Assembly (NCBI GenBank): GCA_003661775.1 | Contig: QMWT01000002.1 | Coordinates: 1-46,000 of the forward strand | Origin: Thermoprotei archaeon | GTDB lineage: Archaea; Thermoproteota; Thermoprotei_A; Sulfolobales; Ignisphaeraceae | Direction of reading: 5' to 3' | Length of the DNA stretch: 46,000 nucleotides | Part shown: piece by piece, positions 1 to 9,659 of the stretch | How positions within the stretch are numbered: the first letter of the stretch is position 1 | How the letters are laid out: each line of letters opens with the position of its first letter | The notes under the pieces: generated by a model | The model's input: the letters and a program-made list of their open reading frames with translations, nothing else | Database searches by the model: none | Told to the model about the DNA's origin: nothing | Made by a program: the position numbers and the translations under genes

Positions 1-46
1 ATATGAGGGGAGGGCGGTTAGGCGGGGCACATAAACGTGTCGAAGG

Positions 47-265
47 CTACCTAGAGCTTACAAGCTTCTTTAGATATTCTTCAAATTCTTTCAGGTTCAT
101 TTCATCTCTTGGTCTGGGTAGTTCGGCTATTATTATCTTTCCACTGCGCTTATCTTGCAGTCTTAGTATCTCCTTTCTACCTTTTTCGATACGATAAACA
201 TCTAATTGTCTGAGACCTAGTGATCCGACTACTTTGCGATATTGTGTGTATTTAGAGCGTGCCAT
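47..265 (-). CDS. Small conserved hypothetical protein (72 aa)
   Basis: Complete ORF with a charged, non-repetitive sequence; no family recognised. Confidence 0.55.
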   Translation of the reverse strand: MARSKYTQYRKVVGSLGLRQLDVYRIEKGRKEILRLQDKRSGKIIIAELPRPRDEMNLKEFEEYLKKLVSSR

Positions 266-299
266 ACGGAAACACCACGTGGTTGTAGATTATTGTGAG

Positions 300-394
300 G
301 GCCGCGGCCGGGATTTGAACCCGGGACCTCGGGATCTCTGCCTCTCCTACCAAGCCCACAGTCCCGCGCTCTACCGGGCTGAGCTACCGCGGCC
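300..394 (-). tRNA. tRNA-His (GUG) with a ~20-nt intron at 37/38 (intron about 336..355); G-1 encoded
   Basis: Reverse complement G-GCCGCGG TA GCTC AGCCCGGTA GAGC G CGGGA CT GTG G[GCTTGGTAGGAGAGGCAGAG]A TCCCG AGGTC CCGGG TTCAAAT CCCGG CCGCGGC C. All stems pair; the extra G-1 opposite C73 is the tRNA-His identity feature. Confidence 0.93.
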
Positions 395-445
395 ACCTGC
401 TCGTTACTTCTACTATCTTTGAAGTAGTTTATCAGTTTTTCTTAG

Positions 446-1537
446 CTATTTCTCAATAAACGGAAAATCGACTATTCTTGCAGGATAGTGTTTCCTCCTT
501 ATCTCTACGATGACTCGAAGCCCCATTACTGCGTGACTCGATTTTACGTAGCCCAAAGCTATGACTCGATTTAATGTGGGCGAAAGCGCTCCGCTAGTGA
601 TGTATCCTATCTCCTCAGTTCCGTCGAATGTTAACAATTTGTAACCGTGCCGAGGAATGAACTTTACTCCTTTCTTCATCTTTAGACCTACGAGCTGTTT
701 GCTACATCCATGCCTCAATATCTCGTTGAGTTTAGTGCAGCCTATGCAAGTCTTTTTGCCGTACGTAAACACCCAGTAACGGGCTTCCAGTGGGTTTAGG
801 TTCTCATCAATTTCTGCTCCATAGAGTCTAAAGCCCATTTCTATTCTAAGGGTATCGCGTGCTATCAGACCGGCAGGTTTAGCTCCCATTTTAACAAGTG
901 TTCGGAAGATCTCCGCTACGGTGTCGGGCTCGCCTATGATCTCGATCCCGTCCTCGCCCGTCCACCCGCTCCTGCTAACCAGAAGAAGCTCTCCGTACTT
1001 CAGACGAACATTTTTTCTGAAGTTCATCCACGGAATATCATTTATACTTAATCCAAGTTTTTGAACGTATTTAGCTGTCTCGGGTCCCTGTACCGCTATC
1101 ATAGCTGTGTTCTCGGTGATATCTTCAACTTCTACGGACAGATTGCGGCTCTCAGCAACTTGACCTATCCATTCATAATCTTTTTGTCTATTGACGGCAT
1201 TCCCAACTATCATGAGTTCGTCCTTAGCTAATGGGTACACCATGACATCGTCTCTAAACCCTGCTTCTTCGTTTAGAAAAGCTGTAGGGCCAAACATCAC
1301 TCCTGGACTTAGTTCTGTTAAGGCCTTAGGTACTAACACGTCAAGCAATTGTAAAACATCGTTACCCTTAACCCTAATCCTCGCCATGTGGCTTACATCA
1401 AATATAGCAACTTTTGTTCTTGCAGCTATGTGCTCACTTACTGGATCCCCATAATCCATTGCAGTTTTTACATGAGCAAACTCGCCAAGGTTTGCCCCCA
1501 ACGCTTTATGTAGGTCTATTAGCGGTGTTGCACTCAT
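446..1537 (-). CDS. gcvT: Aminomethyltransferase, glycine cleavage T protein
   Basis: 363 aa with GcvT-like motifs (VSHMARIRVKGNDVL, SRSGWTGEDGIEI, IARDTLRIEMGFRLYGAEID); divergent from gcvPA/gcvPB. Confidence 0.93.
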   Translation of the reverse strand: MSATPLIDLHKALGANLGEFAHVKTAMDYGDPVSEHIAARTKVAIFDVSHMARIRVKGNDVLQLLDVLVPKALTELSPGVMFGPTAFLNEEAGFRDDVMVYPLAKDELMIVGNAVNRQKDYEWIGQVAESRNLSVEVEDITENTAMIAVQGPETAKYVQKLGLSINDIPWMNFRKNVRLKYGELLLVSRSGWTGEDGIEIIGEPDTVAEIFRTLVKMGAKPAGLIARDTLRIEMGFRLYGAEIDENLNPLEARYWVFTYGKKTCIGCTKLNEILRHGCSKQLVGLKMKKGVKFIPRHGYKLLTFDGTEEIGYITSGALSPTLNRVIALGYVKSSHAVMGLRVIVEIRRKHYPARIVDFPFIEK

Positions 1538-1614
1538 GAAAGACCTCCTTACGTACTCGTCGTTTGGGAAGACATAAGCTTTTGTTTTAGCGAATTTAGT
1601 CGTTAACGGGAAAA

Positions 1615-3021
1615 TTGATGCCTCATCCGTGGATTCCTAATAGCGATCCCGAGATAAAGAAGTACATGCTCAGCGTAATAGGTGTGAACAGTATAGAGGA
1701 GTTGTTTGAGGACATTCCGGAGAAGTATAGGCTTAAACACCTGCTCAAAGTGGGTATGGGGAAACCATTGAGCGAGCTCGAGGCGAAGAAAGTATTTGAG
1801 GAGAAATTACGTCGTGTGTATAGATACGAAGTTCCACCATTTCTTGGCGGAGAATATTGTTTGCACTATGTACCTGAAGTTGTGAAATCGCTTTTGTTAC
1901 GCGATGAATTCTATACAGCATATACACCTTATCAGCCCGAGATAAACCAAGGATTGCTACAAGCATTGTTTGAGTACCAGAGCTTAATGACGGAGCTCTA
2001 CGGGGTTGAAGTTGTTAATGCGTCCATGTATGATGGGTCTACAGCGTTGGCTGAAGCAGTTAGAATGGCTTTGCGAGCTACTAGAAGGCGTAAAATTGTT
2101 GTATCGAAGGGCATAGGGCCTATGAAAATGAGCGTTCTCCGTACGTGGCTGAAAGGCCTAGAAGTTAAAATAGTTGAGGCACCTCTCGATCTTGATAAAG
2201 GTACTACTTCCTTGAGTCGCTTGTATACGCTTGTTGACGGAGAAACAGCGGCATTAGTGACCTCTAATCCTACGTTTTACGGAAGTATCGAGTCGGAGAT
2301 CGATGAACAAGCGGAGTTGATACACAGGAAGGGAGGCTTATTCATTGTTTTTGCGGATCCCATAAGCTTGGGTGTGCTTAAAGCACCAGGAGAATATGGC
2401 GCTGATATAGTCGTCGGCGAAGGACAGCCGTTGGGGTTAGGGCTTTACTACGGAGGTTCGACTTTAGGGATCTTGGGCACCCGTAAAGACCTTAGATTGA
2501 TCAGGCAGCTACCCGGAAGACTCGTAGGCATGACTACTACTCTAGACGGTACAAGCAGAGGTTTTGCTTTAGTGCTTCAAACACGCGAACAACATATACG
2601 TAGAGAACGTGCAACCTCGAATATAACAACGAACAGTGCCTTAGCTGCTATAGCTGTAGCTATCTACGTTACGTACATGGGCGGGGCTGGGCTAAAGCGA
2701 TTGGCTAGAAGCATAGCTGCGAGAACAGTCTACCTCATCGAGCAAGTGTCTACTAAGCTAGCGGATTCCGTGAGACTGTTATTTGCTGGAGCTAAATACT
2801 TCAAACAAGTTCCGTTGAGATTTAATAGAGCATATGAGCAGATCTTCAATTTGTTGCTGAAACAAGGTGTTGTAGGAGGCACACCACTCTCACGGTATGA
2901 ACCTGAATATAGCGATGTAGGTTTGTTCTGCGTGACTGAAGTGCATTCGAAGCGCCACATAGATAAGCTAGTAGAAAGTCTTAGGGAGGTGATCAAGCGT
3001 GAACATATGGAGGCAAGCTAG
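1615..3021 (+). CDS. gcvPA: Glycine dehydrogenase (decarboxylating) subunit 1
   Basis: 468 aa: HPWIPNSDPEIKKYML, YTPYQPEINQGLLQALFEYQS, TREQHIRRERATSNITTNSAL. Confidence 0.93.
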   Translation: MMPHPWIPNSDPEIKKYMLSVIGVNSIEELFEDIPEKYRLKHLLKVGMGKPLSELEAKKVFEEKLRRVYRYEVPPFLGGEYCLHYVPEVVKSLLLRDEFYTAYTPYQPEINQGLLQALFEYQSLMTELYGVEVVNASMYDGSTALAEAVRMALRATRRRKIVVSKGIGPMKMSVLRTWLKGLEVKIVEAPLDLDKGTTSLSRLYTLVDGETAALVTSNPTFYGSIESEIDEQAELIHRKGGLFIVFADPISLGVLKAPGEYGADIVVGEGQPLGLGLYYGGSTLGILGTRKDLRLIRQLPGRLVGMTTTLDGTSRGFALVLQTREQHIRRERATSNITTNSALAAIAVAIYVTYMGGAGLKRLARSIAARTVYLIEQVSTKLADSVRLLFAGAKYFKQVPLRFNRAYEQIFNLLLKQGVVGGTPLSRYEPEYSDVGLFCVTEVHSKRHIDKLVESLREVIKREHMEAS

Positions 3022-4501
3022 ATGGCTTGAAGATATAATTCCGTTAAAGAAGGGTTTCAAGAACTTGCTGCATGTATTGCCTTACGAAGATGAATTCAAG
3101 GATGTTGATGTAAATCATTATCTTCCGGAAAAGATTGTGCGAAGAGACATCGATATTCCCGCATATCCAGAGTTAGAAGTTGTTAGGCATTATGTGAGGC
3201 TTAGCCAAGAAAGTTATGGTGTTAATACTGGAACGGTTCCCCTAGGTTCATGCACAATGAAATACAATCCGAAGATCAACGATGTTGTAGTGAAGAACGA
3301 AGTTCTCGAAGAACTGCATCCCGAAACTCCCGAGGAGTTAGTTCAAGGGCTCTTAGAGATCCTTTGGGAGCTAGAGCAGTGGCTTAAAGAAATTACGGGT
3401 ATGGATCGTTGTTCTTTTCAAGTACCAGCAGGTGCAGCTGGTGAACTTGCGGGAGCTCTTATAATTCGTCAATACCATATTGATCGTGGAGAGAACCGTG
3501 ATGAAATGTTGGTTCCTGATAGTGCTCACGGTACTAACCCTGCAAGTGCGGCGATGGCGGGCTTTAAGGTTGTTACACTACCTACAGATACTAATGGTAA
3601 TGTAGATACCGAGGCCCTGAAAGCCTCGGTATCTAGGCGTACTGCAGGCTTAATGCTAACTAACCCAAATACGTTAGGGCTCTTTGAGGAACATATAGAT
3701 AAAATCTCGGATATAATCCATGGAGCTGGTGGGTTGCTATACTATGATGGAGCAAATCTAAACGGGATTCTGGGAGTTGCTCGTCCAGGAGACATGGGGT
3801 TCGACATCGTACACCTCAACCTACATAAGACATTCTCAGCACCTCACGGCGGTGGCGGTCCAGGAGGTGCTGCAATATGTGTAAAGAAGGAGCTTGAAGG
3901 CTATCTTCCAAGGCCCTTATTAACACGTTCGGGAGGGAGGTTTGTATGGGATTATAGCTGCGATAAATGTATTGGTATGATGAGAGTTTATTACGGAAAC
4001 ATAATCGCACTTCTAAGGACATATCTATACATATTAATGCTTGGACCTCAAGGACTCCGAGAAGTTTGCGAGGTGAGTGTACTCAACACAAACTATTTAA
4101 TGAAGAAACTCCTCAATAGCGGATTCTACGAATTACCCTACGGTACTAGACCTCGAAAACATGAGGTAGTGTTCAGCGCACGTAAGTTGAAGAAAGATGT
4201 TGGTGTTACTGCTGAGGATGTGGCTAAGGCATTACTAGATAGAGGACTTCATGCTCCAACAATCTACTTCCCCCTGATAGTTGAGGAAGCTCTAATGATT
4301 GAGTTGACCGAGTCTGAGAGCATATATGATATTGAACGGTATGTGGAAGCACTAATAGAAATAGCTAAAGAGGCGTACCGAGATCCTCAGAAGATAAAGA
4401 ACTCGCCAAAACATACAACTGTGTCTAGGTTAGACCTAGCCAAAGCTAATCATCCAAGAACCTTGGTACTGAGTACTAAGTATCTTAAAGAGAGTAGTTG
4501 A
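2999..4501 (+). CDS. gcvPB: Glycine dehydrogenase (decarboxylating) subunit 2
   Basis: 500 aa: GVNTGTVPLGSCTMKYNPK, PDSAHGTNPASAAMAGF, DIVHLNLHKTFSAPHGGGGPG (PLP Lys motif). Overlaps gcvPA by 23 nt. Confidence 0.94.
   Translation: MNIWRQARWLEDIIPLKKGFKNLLHVLPYEDEFKDVDVNHYLPEKIVRRDIDIPAYPELEVVRHYVRLSQESYGVNTGTVPLGSCTMKYNPKINDVVVKNEVLEELHPETPEELVQGLLEILWELEQWLKEITGMDRCSFQVPAGAAGELAGALIIRQYHIDRGENRDEMLVPDSAHGTNPASAAMAGFKVVTLPTDTNGNVDTEALKASVSRRTAGLMLTNPNTLGLFEEHIDKISDIIHGAGGLLYYDGANLNGILGVARPGDMGFDIVHLNLHKTFSAPHGGGGPGGAAICVKKELEGYLPRPLLTRSGGRFVWDYSCDKCIGMMRVYYGNIIALLRTYLYILMLGPQGLREVCEVSVLNTNYLMKKLLNSGFYELPYGTRPRKHEVVFSARKLKKDVGVTAEDVAKALLDRGLHAPTIYFPLIVEEALMIELTESESIYDIERYVEALIEIAKEAYRDPQKIKNSPKHTTVSRLDLAKANHPRTLVLSTKYLKESS
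3603..3635. repeat. 13-bp perfect inverted repeat with 7-nt loop inside gcvPB
   Basis: TAGATACCGAGGC-cctgaaa-GCCTCGGTATCTA. Confidence 0.95.
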
Positions 4502-4502
4502 A

Positions 4503-5045
4503 TTACTCAATACTTATGATCTCAACTTTTTTGGTGCTGGTATCGAATAATGCTAATGTGGAATTGCCTGTTAGATATCCACAAAGCTCACCGGGATTTA
4601 TCACGAGGCACTTTCCAACAGTTCTAATATCGATTTTATGTGTATGACCATACATCACAACATCAAAAGATTGGGATCGAGCCAGCGAGTTCACGATCTC
4701 TAAGGTTTGCTCCGCAGAACCTTGTCCATGCATTAACAGAACCTTGAATCCGTCTACTTCTACTACGTGGCTATAATGCCTAAGTGTAGCACCTGCTTTA
4801 TGAGCAACTTCGCGTAATGACAGTAGGTCGCCATCATTGTTTCCTATAAGTATCAATACTCTGCATTCTATTTGAAGAAACTTTAACAAGGTGAATGGTG
4901 ATATTATATCTCCCAAGTGTATCAGCAAGTCTATACCCGATCTTCTTAGCATGGGCACCGCTTTCTCTACAACTTTTAGGTTGTCATGACTATCACTAAC
5001 AATACCTACTAGCAATGCCCTCCAGTTAACTGTATATGTAATCAA
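4503..5045 (-). CDS. YfcE/MJ0936-family metallophosphoesterase
   Basis: GIVSDSHDN, HLGDI, GNND, HGQ, GHTHK metallophosphatase motifs. Confidence 0.88.
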   Translation of the reverse strand: MITYTVNWRALLVGIVSDSHDNLKVVEKAVPMLRRSGIDLLIHLGDIISPFTLLKFLQIECRVLILIGNNDGDLLSLREVAHKAGATLRHYSHVVEVDGFKVLLMHGQGSAEQTLEIVNSLARSQSFDVVMYGHTHKIDIRTVGKCLVINPGELCGYLTGNSTLALFDTSTKKVEIISIE

Positions 5046-5080
5046 TTAAGTTTGATGTACATTAAGTAGCTAAGAGGGGG

Positions 5081-5686
5081 TCATACAGTAATTCCTTTCT
5101 TTCTAATCCTTTCCTTAATGAGTTTTTCGAGCCTCTTCAGATGCGTTATACTCATTCTTAGCTCCTTGGCTATGTTCTTGAGATTTATCGTTCCATGTAC
5201 ATCAAGATGGTGAAGCATCATTGCAAGCGCTATTTTACCTCTAAAGGTTCTTGATGAAAGTATAGGGTCGTTATCGATAATTCTTAGATATTTATCGAGA
5301 TATGATAGATCGGATGATAACCTTCTTCTAAGCTGCTCATCTAGCTCGTGTTCGACAACGTGCACATGAGGTCTTAAGCCTTGCACTAGCTCTACGAATG
5401 CTTTCTCGTTGACTATACGTCCCTTACGAATTCTCTCTTTTAACTTCATGTAAATGGATGTTCTTAACGTTAACGAGCTCAGCCTTTTCTTCATCAAACG
5501 TTTTTTCTCACCGTAGAGCACAGCTTGTACTACGCTGTGGTTATATGCACGTGTTAAGGTTGTCGAGTATGCTGGGGCGCTGACATCGTATATAACATCT
5601 ATCACTGTGCCACAAGATGCACATATTACTGAACCTGTTGAGAGATCCCATACCAAGTGCTCTGACGCACAATATGGGCATCTCAT
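5081..5686 (-). CDS. TFB/TFIIB-type zinc-ribbon protein with a divergent, truncated C-terminal region
   Basis: N-terminal CPYC...CASCGTVID zinc ribbon; 201 aa; no two-repeat cyclin core recognisable; possible HTH near the C-terminus. Confidence 0.65.
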   Translation of the reverse strand: MRCPYCASEHLVWDLSTGSVICASCGTVIDVIYDVSAPAYSTTLTRAYNHSVVQAVLYGEKKRLMKKRLSSLTLRTSIYMKLKERIRKGRIVNEKAFVELVQGLRPHVHVVEHELDEQLRRRLSSDLSYLDKYLRIIDNDPILSSRTFRGKIALAMMLHHLDVHGTINLKNIAKELRMSITHLKRLEKLIKERIRKKGITV

Positions 5687-5783
5687 GGCTCATCCGTGGT
5701 GGTAGAAGTATTCAAGAACTATTGTGAATATGTCTGAAGTTTGTGTACAAGCTCTGTGGCAGACCTCAGTGAAACTACTGATC

Positions 5784-5850
5784 GTATTCAGCACTCATAC
5801 GGTTCATCACGTAGGGGTATTGCCTCAGAATTTGCCGCTTCATCATTAAA
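5784..5850 (-). ncRNA. C/D-box sRNA (box C ATGATGA, D' CTGA, C' GTGATGA, D CTGA)
   Basis: Minus strand: tta-ATGATGA-agcggcaaatt-CTGA-ggcaatacccctac-GTGATGA-accgtatgagtg-CTGA-atac. All four boxes match consensus with 11- and 12-nt guides, in the pcna/TFB-like intergenic region. Confidence 0.8.
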
Positions 5851-5906
5851 TGGCTTCACCTAAAAATATTCTTCTGCATTCTTAAAAATTGTTCTGGGGA
5901 GCAGTA

Positions 5907-6671
5907 GTGAGTACAAATCTAACGATCGAGCCAGCTATAAAGTTCTCTTATCCCAGTGCTAAAGAGTTCACCTACATACTGCAGACAGTTGCCGAACTTG
6001 TCGATGAAGTCTCAATAATAGTTGGCCCTCAGGGGTTGAAGCTTAACGCGCTTGATCCTGGTAAGATAGCCTTGCTAAGGGTCGAATTGGCGCCAGAAGC
6101 GTTTGAGGAGTTCTCCGCGGAGAAAGAGATCAACATAGGTACGTCTATAGGGAACCTGACACGAGTGCTTAAGCATATAAAGAAGGGCGACAGGATCACT
6201 TTTGCTGCAAATGAAGAATACGTGGAAATACTACTTGAAGGTACCACTGTTAGAAGGTATAGGTTCAGGAATATCGAGGTCATAAGCGAGGATATTCCCG
6301 AGATAAACGTTGAATTTGATGTAGAGGCAACGGTTTTGGCAAACGCCTTGAGAAAAGCTATTGCTGAGCTCTCAGCTGTAGCTGACACCATAGGTGTTGG
6401 AGTAAGAGGACAAAATGAGTTAACGCTCTTTGATTATGATACTAAAAGAGTTAATTACAGATTCACACCTGAGGCAGGCACACTCGTTTCAATTAACATT
6501 AAAAAACAAGCAGAGGTACCCTACGATTCGGAATTTATGTCGAAGATTGTGGATATACTAAGGCTAGCTACTTCTGCCGAGTTAAAGTACGGTGAGGAAG
6601 CTCCTTTGTGTATAGAGTTCGAGGTAGCTGTAGGTGGCAGCGTTAGGTATTATCTGGCTGCGAAGATGTGA
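5907..6671 (+). CDS. pcn: DNA polymerase sliding clamp (PCNA)
   Basis: ORF 5889..6671; likely GTG start at 5907 (VSTNLTIEPAIKFSYPSAKEF) after a ggggag. VGPQGLKLNALDPGKIALLRVEL is PCNA-like. Confidence 0.9.
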   Translation: MSTNLTIEPAIKFSYPSAKEFTYILQTVAELVDEVSIIVGPQGLKLNALDPGKIALLRVELAPEAFEEFSAEKEINIGTSIGNLTRVLKHIKKGDRITFAANEEYVEILLEGTTVRRYRFRNIEVISEDIPEINVEFDVEATVLANALRKAIAELSAVADTIGVGVRGQNELTLFDYDTKRVNYRFTPEAGTLVSINIKKQAEVPYDSEFMSKIVDILRLATSAELKYGEEAPLCIEFEVAVGGSVRYYLAAKM

Positions 6672-6691
6672 ACCGGTTTATCAGGCGACCG

Positions 6692-7831
6692 TTACTTTTT
6701 AACTTTGTTAACACGCCTTAGTTGACGGTAAAAGTATGTCAATGGATTTCTAACACCGCATTCTGATACACAAAGATTCATAACCTTCATGGTATCGCAG
6801 TTGTAAGGCAGATATTTTTTCCTAGAACCTCTGAGACCTGCCAAATGCTCGATCTGATATCGTGCTATGCGTTCATTAAAGTCTGGAGCTAGTTTAAATA
6901 GTTCAAGTAATAATTCTAGCTCAACACCTATGTTTATCATGAAAGTGGCCAAAGCGAACCGTTCTTGATGAGACAGATTAGTCTTTTCAAGAAGTCTATC
7001 AAGTATCTGTTGAATGCATGGAGGAAAGTAAGGCTTTAAATTCTCGAGCTGCTCGTAGCTCTCTATCTTGAGCTCTTTTGAATTTACCGATTCAAATTCT
7101 TTGGAAGTACTTCTCGCTGTGTTGTTGTGTAGTGGTGTGCTATAGTATGCTAATTCATTACTCAACGCCTTTATTCTATCAAGTAGCTTCTCTGGGATAC
7201 TCCTGCTAAGCACTTCAACAACAGTATTGTCGGTAATCAGCTTGTCCAAATGATCTACGGTTCTCTTTAGCATGGCTTCTTCAATTATTCTAACAACTTG
7301 TCTCTTATCGCGTAGATAAACCATTCCTTTCTTTACATACTGGTTCGTGAATTTCCACTTAAGGTCTTTCGATAATCTCAGAGTAGCTTCAATATATTGG
7401 TAATAAGGTAGCGAGTATCTGTAGCAGCTTGTCAAGCTTCTTCCTCTCTCGTCTACGAATTCGATGATATATTCGTCACATCTGTTATCGATTTTGAAGT
7501 TTAATCCCAAACTTTTTGCTATACGAAGAAGTTCTTCGTCCAATAAATTTGAAAGCGTTTTCGATGTTGCTTTAGTCAAGTATGTGAGAAAGCGGTGCGC
7601 TAGGGACTTTGAACGTAGTACCAGTAGGTACAATATATGGATTAAAGTTTCGTCAGAAGGATAACTAGACTTAATGCTTCTACCTTCTAGAATATCTTTA
7701 AGGTCGTTTAGATATTTAATCAGAACATCTTCGGGGTACAGATCAAATATTTCGTGAAGAGGTGCGCCTAACATGGCTTGGCATAGTTCATCGAGGTTTT
7801 TGCCCATGGCAACTGCTAAAAGAACTTTCAT
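6692..7831 (-). CDS. priL: DNA primase large subunit PriL
   Basis: 379 aa; C-terminal Fe-S-type cysteines (YFPPCIQQIL, YNCDTMKVMNLCVSECGVRNPLTYFYRQL). Confidence 0.85.
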   Translation of the reverse strand: MKVLLAVAMGKNLDELCQAMLGAPLHEIFDLYPEDVLIKYLNDLKDILEGRSIKSSYPSDETLIHILYLLVLRSKSLAHRFLTYLTKATSKTLSNLLDEELLRIAKSLGLNFKIDNRCDEYIIEFVDERGRSLTSCYRYSLPYYQYIEATLRLSKDLKWKFTNQYVKKGMVYLRDKRQVVRIIEEAMLKRTVDHLDKLITDNTVVEVLSRSIPEKLLDRIKALSNELAYYSTPLHNNTARSTSKEFESVNSKELKIESYEQLENLKPYFPPCIQQILDRLLEKTNLSHQERFALATFMINIGVELELLLELFKLAPDFNERIARYQIEHLAGLRGSRKKYLPYNCDTMKVMNLCVSECGVRNPLTYFYRQLRRVNKVKK

Positions 7832-7904
7832 TAATTCGTACCACCCTATTTTAATTCTCCAGAGCAGAAGTAGGGTTATAAGGTGTATGGTTTAGAGTAG
7901 TGAA

Positions 7905-9659
7905 GTGAAGGAAGTATTGAAGGGGTTCAAAGTGAGATGGCTTATATGTTCAGCATGGCCCTACATTAATAACGTGCCGCACTTAGGTACGCTAGTAGGG
8001 AGTCTCCTTAGCGCTGATGTGTTTGCGCGGTTCCTAAGGCTTATGGGGGAGGAAGCGCTTCTTGTCAGCGGAAGTGATGAGCATGGGACGCCTATTGAGG
8101 TAGAGGCACTGAGGTTAGGTGTGGACCCCAAGAAATTCACAGATGAATCACATAGGTACATAGTTGAACTCCTTAAAAAATGGGAGCTGAGTTACGACAA
8201 TTATACTCGCACTGAGAACCCGATACATAAAGAGTTCGTTCAGCATTTCATGAATAAGATGCTTGAGAATGGTTATATATTCTCAAGGAATATAGTCATG
8301 CCATATTGTGAAAATGAGAAAATGTTTCTTCCAGATAGATTTGTTGAAGGTGTGTGCCCGTTCTGCGGTTATGAGTATGCTAGGGGCGACCAATGTGATA
8401 AATGCGGGACATTATTGGATCCGATAGACCTTATTGACCCACGCTGCGTTTTCTGTGGTTTTAGGCCTACATTTATGAGTACGAAGCACTGGTTCTTTGA
8501 TTTGCCGAAACTTGAAGATAAAGTACGTGAGTGGCTTAAAAATAGCAGAACTATAGATGAAAATGTAAAAACCTATTGTTTCTCGTTGTTAGACAAAGGC
8601 CTCAAAGCGCGTAGTATAACTAGGGATAATAAATGGGGTATTCCAGCTCCCTTTCCTGGAGCTGAAGGCAAGACCATATATGTATGGTTTGAAGCTCTTC
8701 TAGGATATCTCTCTGCAACACTTGAATATTTCATTAAGGAGTTTGGTAGAGAAGAAGGATTGAAGAAGTTCTATGATTATTGGAAGAATGCGGATGCACG
8801 CACTGTGTACTTCATAGGAAAAGATAACATTCCGTTTCATGCCATAATACTCCCAGCAATGTTGTTAGCATCGGGAGAGGGCTATGTACTGCCTTACAAG
8901 ATATCAGCTACGGAATATCTGATGTTTGAAGGTGAAAAGTTTAGTAAGAGTAAGGGTATCGGTGTATGGATAGATGAGGCACTAGAGATCGCTGATGTTG
9001 ATTATTGGCGTTTTGCTCTTATGAGGTTAAGACCGGAGGGCAAGGATGTGAACTTTACTTGGCGCGAATTTTATAGAATAGTCAACACGGAGCTCAATGA
9101 TGATATAGGGAACTTTATCCATAGAGTTCTAACATTCATCTATAGTAGATTTGGTGCGAAAGTACCTGGAATCAAGAAGCTAGCGAGCGAAGATGAGGAG
9201 CTTTTCTCTATTGTTAAGCATGAGTTTGAGGAGTACAAGAATAGAATGTATGATACTAGGATAAAGCAGGCTACGGAGAATATTCTAAACGTAGCGAGAG
9301 AATGTAACGCTTACCTTAACAGACGTGAGCCTTGGAAGTTAATCAAGCTTAGTAAGGATGAAGCCGGTAGCGTGATGACGCTCTTAGTGAATATAGTCAA
9401 AGGTTTAGGGTTGATGTTAGCACCTTTCACTCCTAAAGCTTCAACGAAATTATGGAGGATGTTGCGTTTAGGCGATGAAATTCCGCGCGGAGCATTGAGG
9501 AGGGCTTTCGAAATTGAAATACAAGAAGGCCACATAATCGAAAAGCCCATGCCATTGTTTAGAAAATTGCCCGAGGACTTCTTAAGCACAATAAACGCGA
9601 TGATAAGAGATGTAAGAAAACGTATCAATGAGCGCCGTCCTCCTTATCTAAGATTTTAG
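7905..9659 (+). CDS. metG: Methionyl-tRNA synthetase
   Basis: 584 aa; SAWPYINNVPHLGTLVGS (HIGH-like), CPFCGYEYARGDQCDKCG zinc knuckles, KFSKSKGIGVW. GTG start. Confidence 0.95.
   Translation: MKEVLKGFKVRWLICSAWPYINNVPHLGTLVGSLLSADVFARFLRLMGEEALLVSGSDEHGTPIEVEALRLGVDPKKFTDESHRYIVELLKKWELSYDNYTRTENPIHKEFVQHFMNKMLENGYIFSRNIVMPYCENEKMFLPDRFVEGVCPFCGYEYARGDQCDKCGTLLDPIDLIDPRCVFCGFRPTFMSTKHWFFDLPKLEDKVREWLKNSRTIDENVKTYCFSLLDKGLKARSITRDNKWGIPAPFPGAEGKTIYVWFEALLGYLSATLEYFIKEFGREEGLKKFYDYWKNADARTVYFIGKDNIPFHAIILPAMLLASGEGYVLPYKISATEYLMFEGEKFSKSKGIGVWIDEALEIADVDYWRFALMRLRPEGKDVNFTWREFYRIVNTELNDDIGNFIHRVLTFIYSRFGAKVPGIKKLASEDEELFSIVKHEFEEYKNRMYDTRIKQATENILNVARECNAYLNRREPWKLIKLSKDEAGSVMTLLVNIVKGLGLMLAPFTPKASTKLWRMLRLGDEIPRGALRRAFEIEIQEGHIIEKPMPLFRKLPEDFLSTINAMIRDVRKRINERRPPYLRF

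Noticed and set aside
234-422. 62-aa ORF on plus strand
   Set aside because: Lies across the tRNA-His gene (reads through its antisense); spurious.
8646-8670. CAGCTCC...GGAGCTG hairpin in metG
   Set aside because: Only 7 bp, expected by chance.
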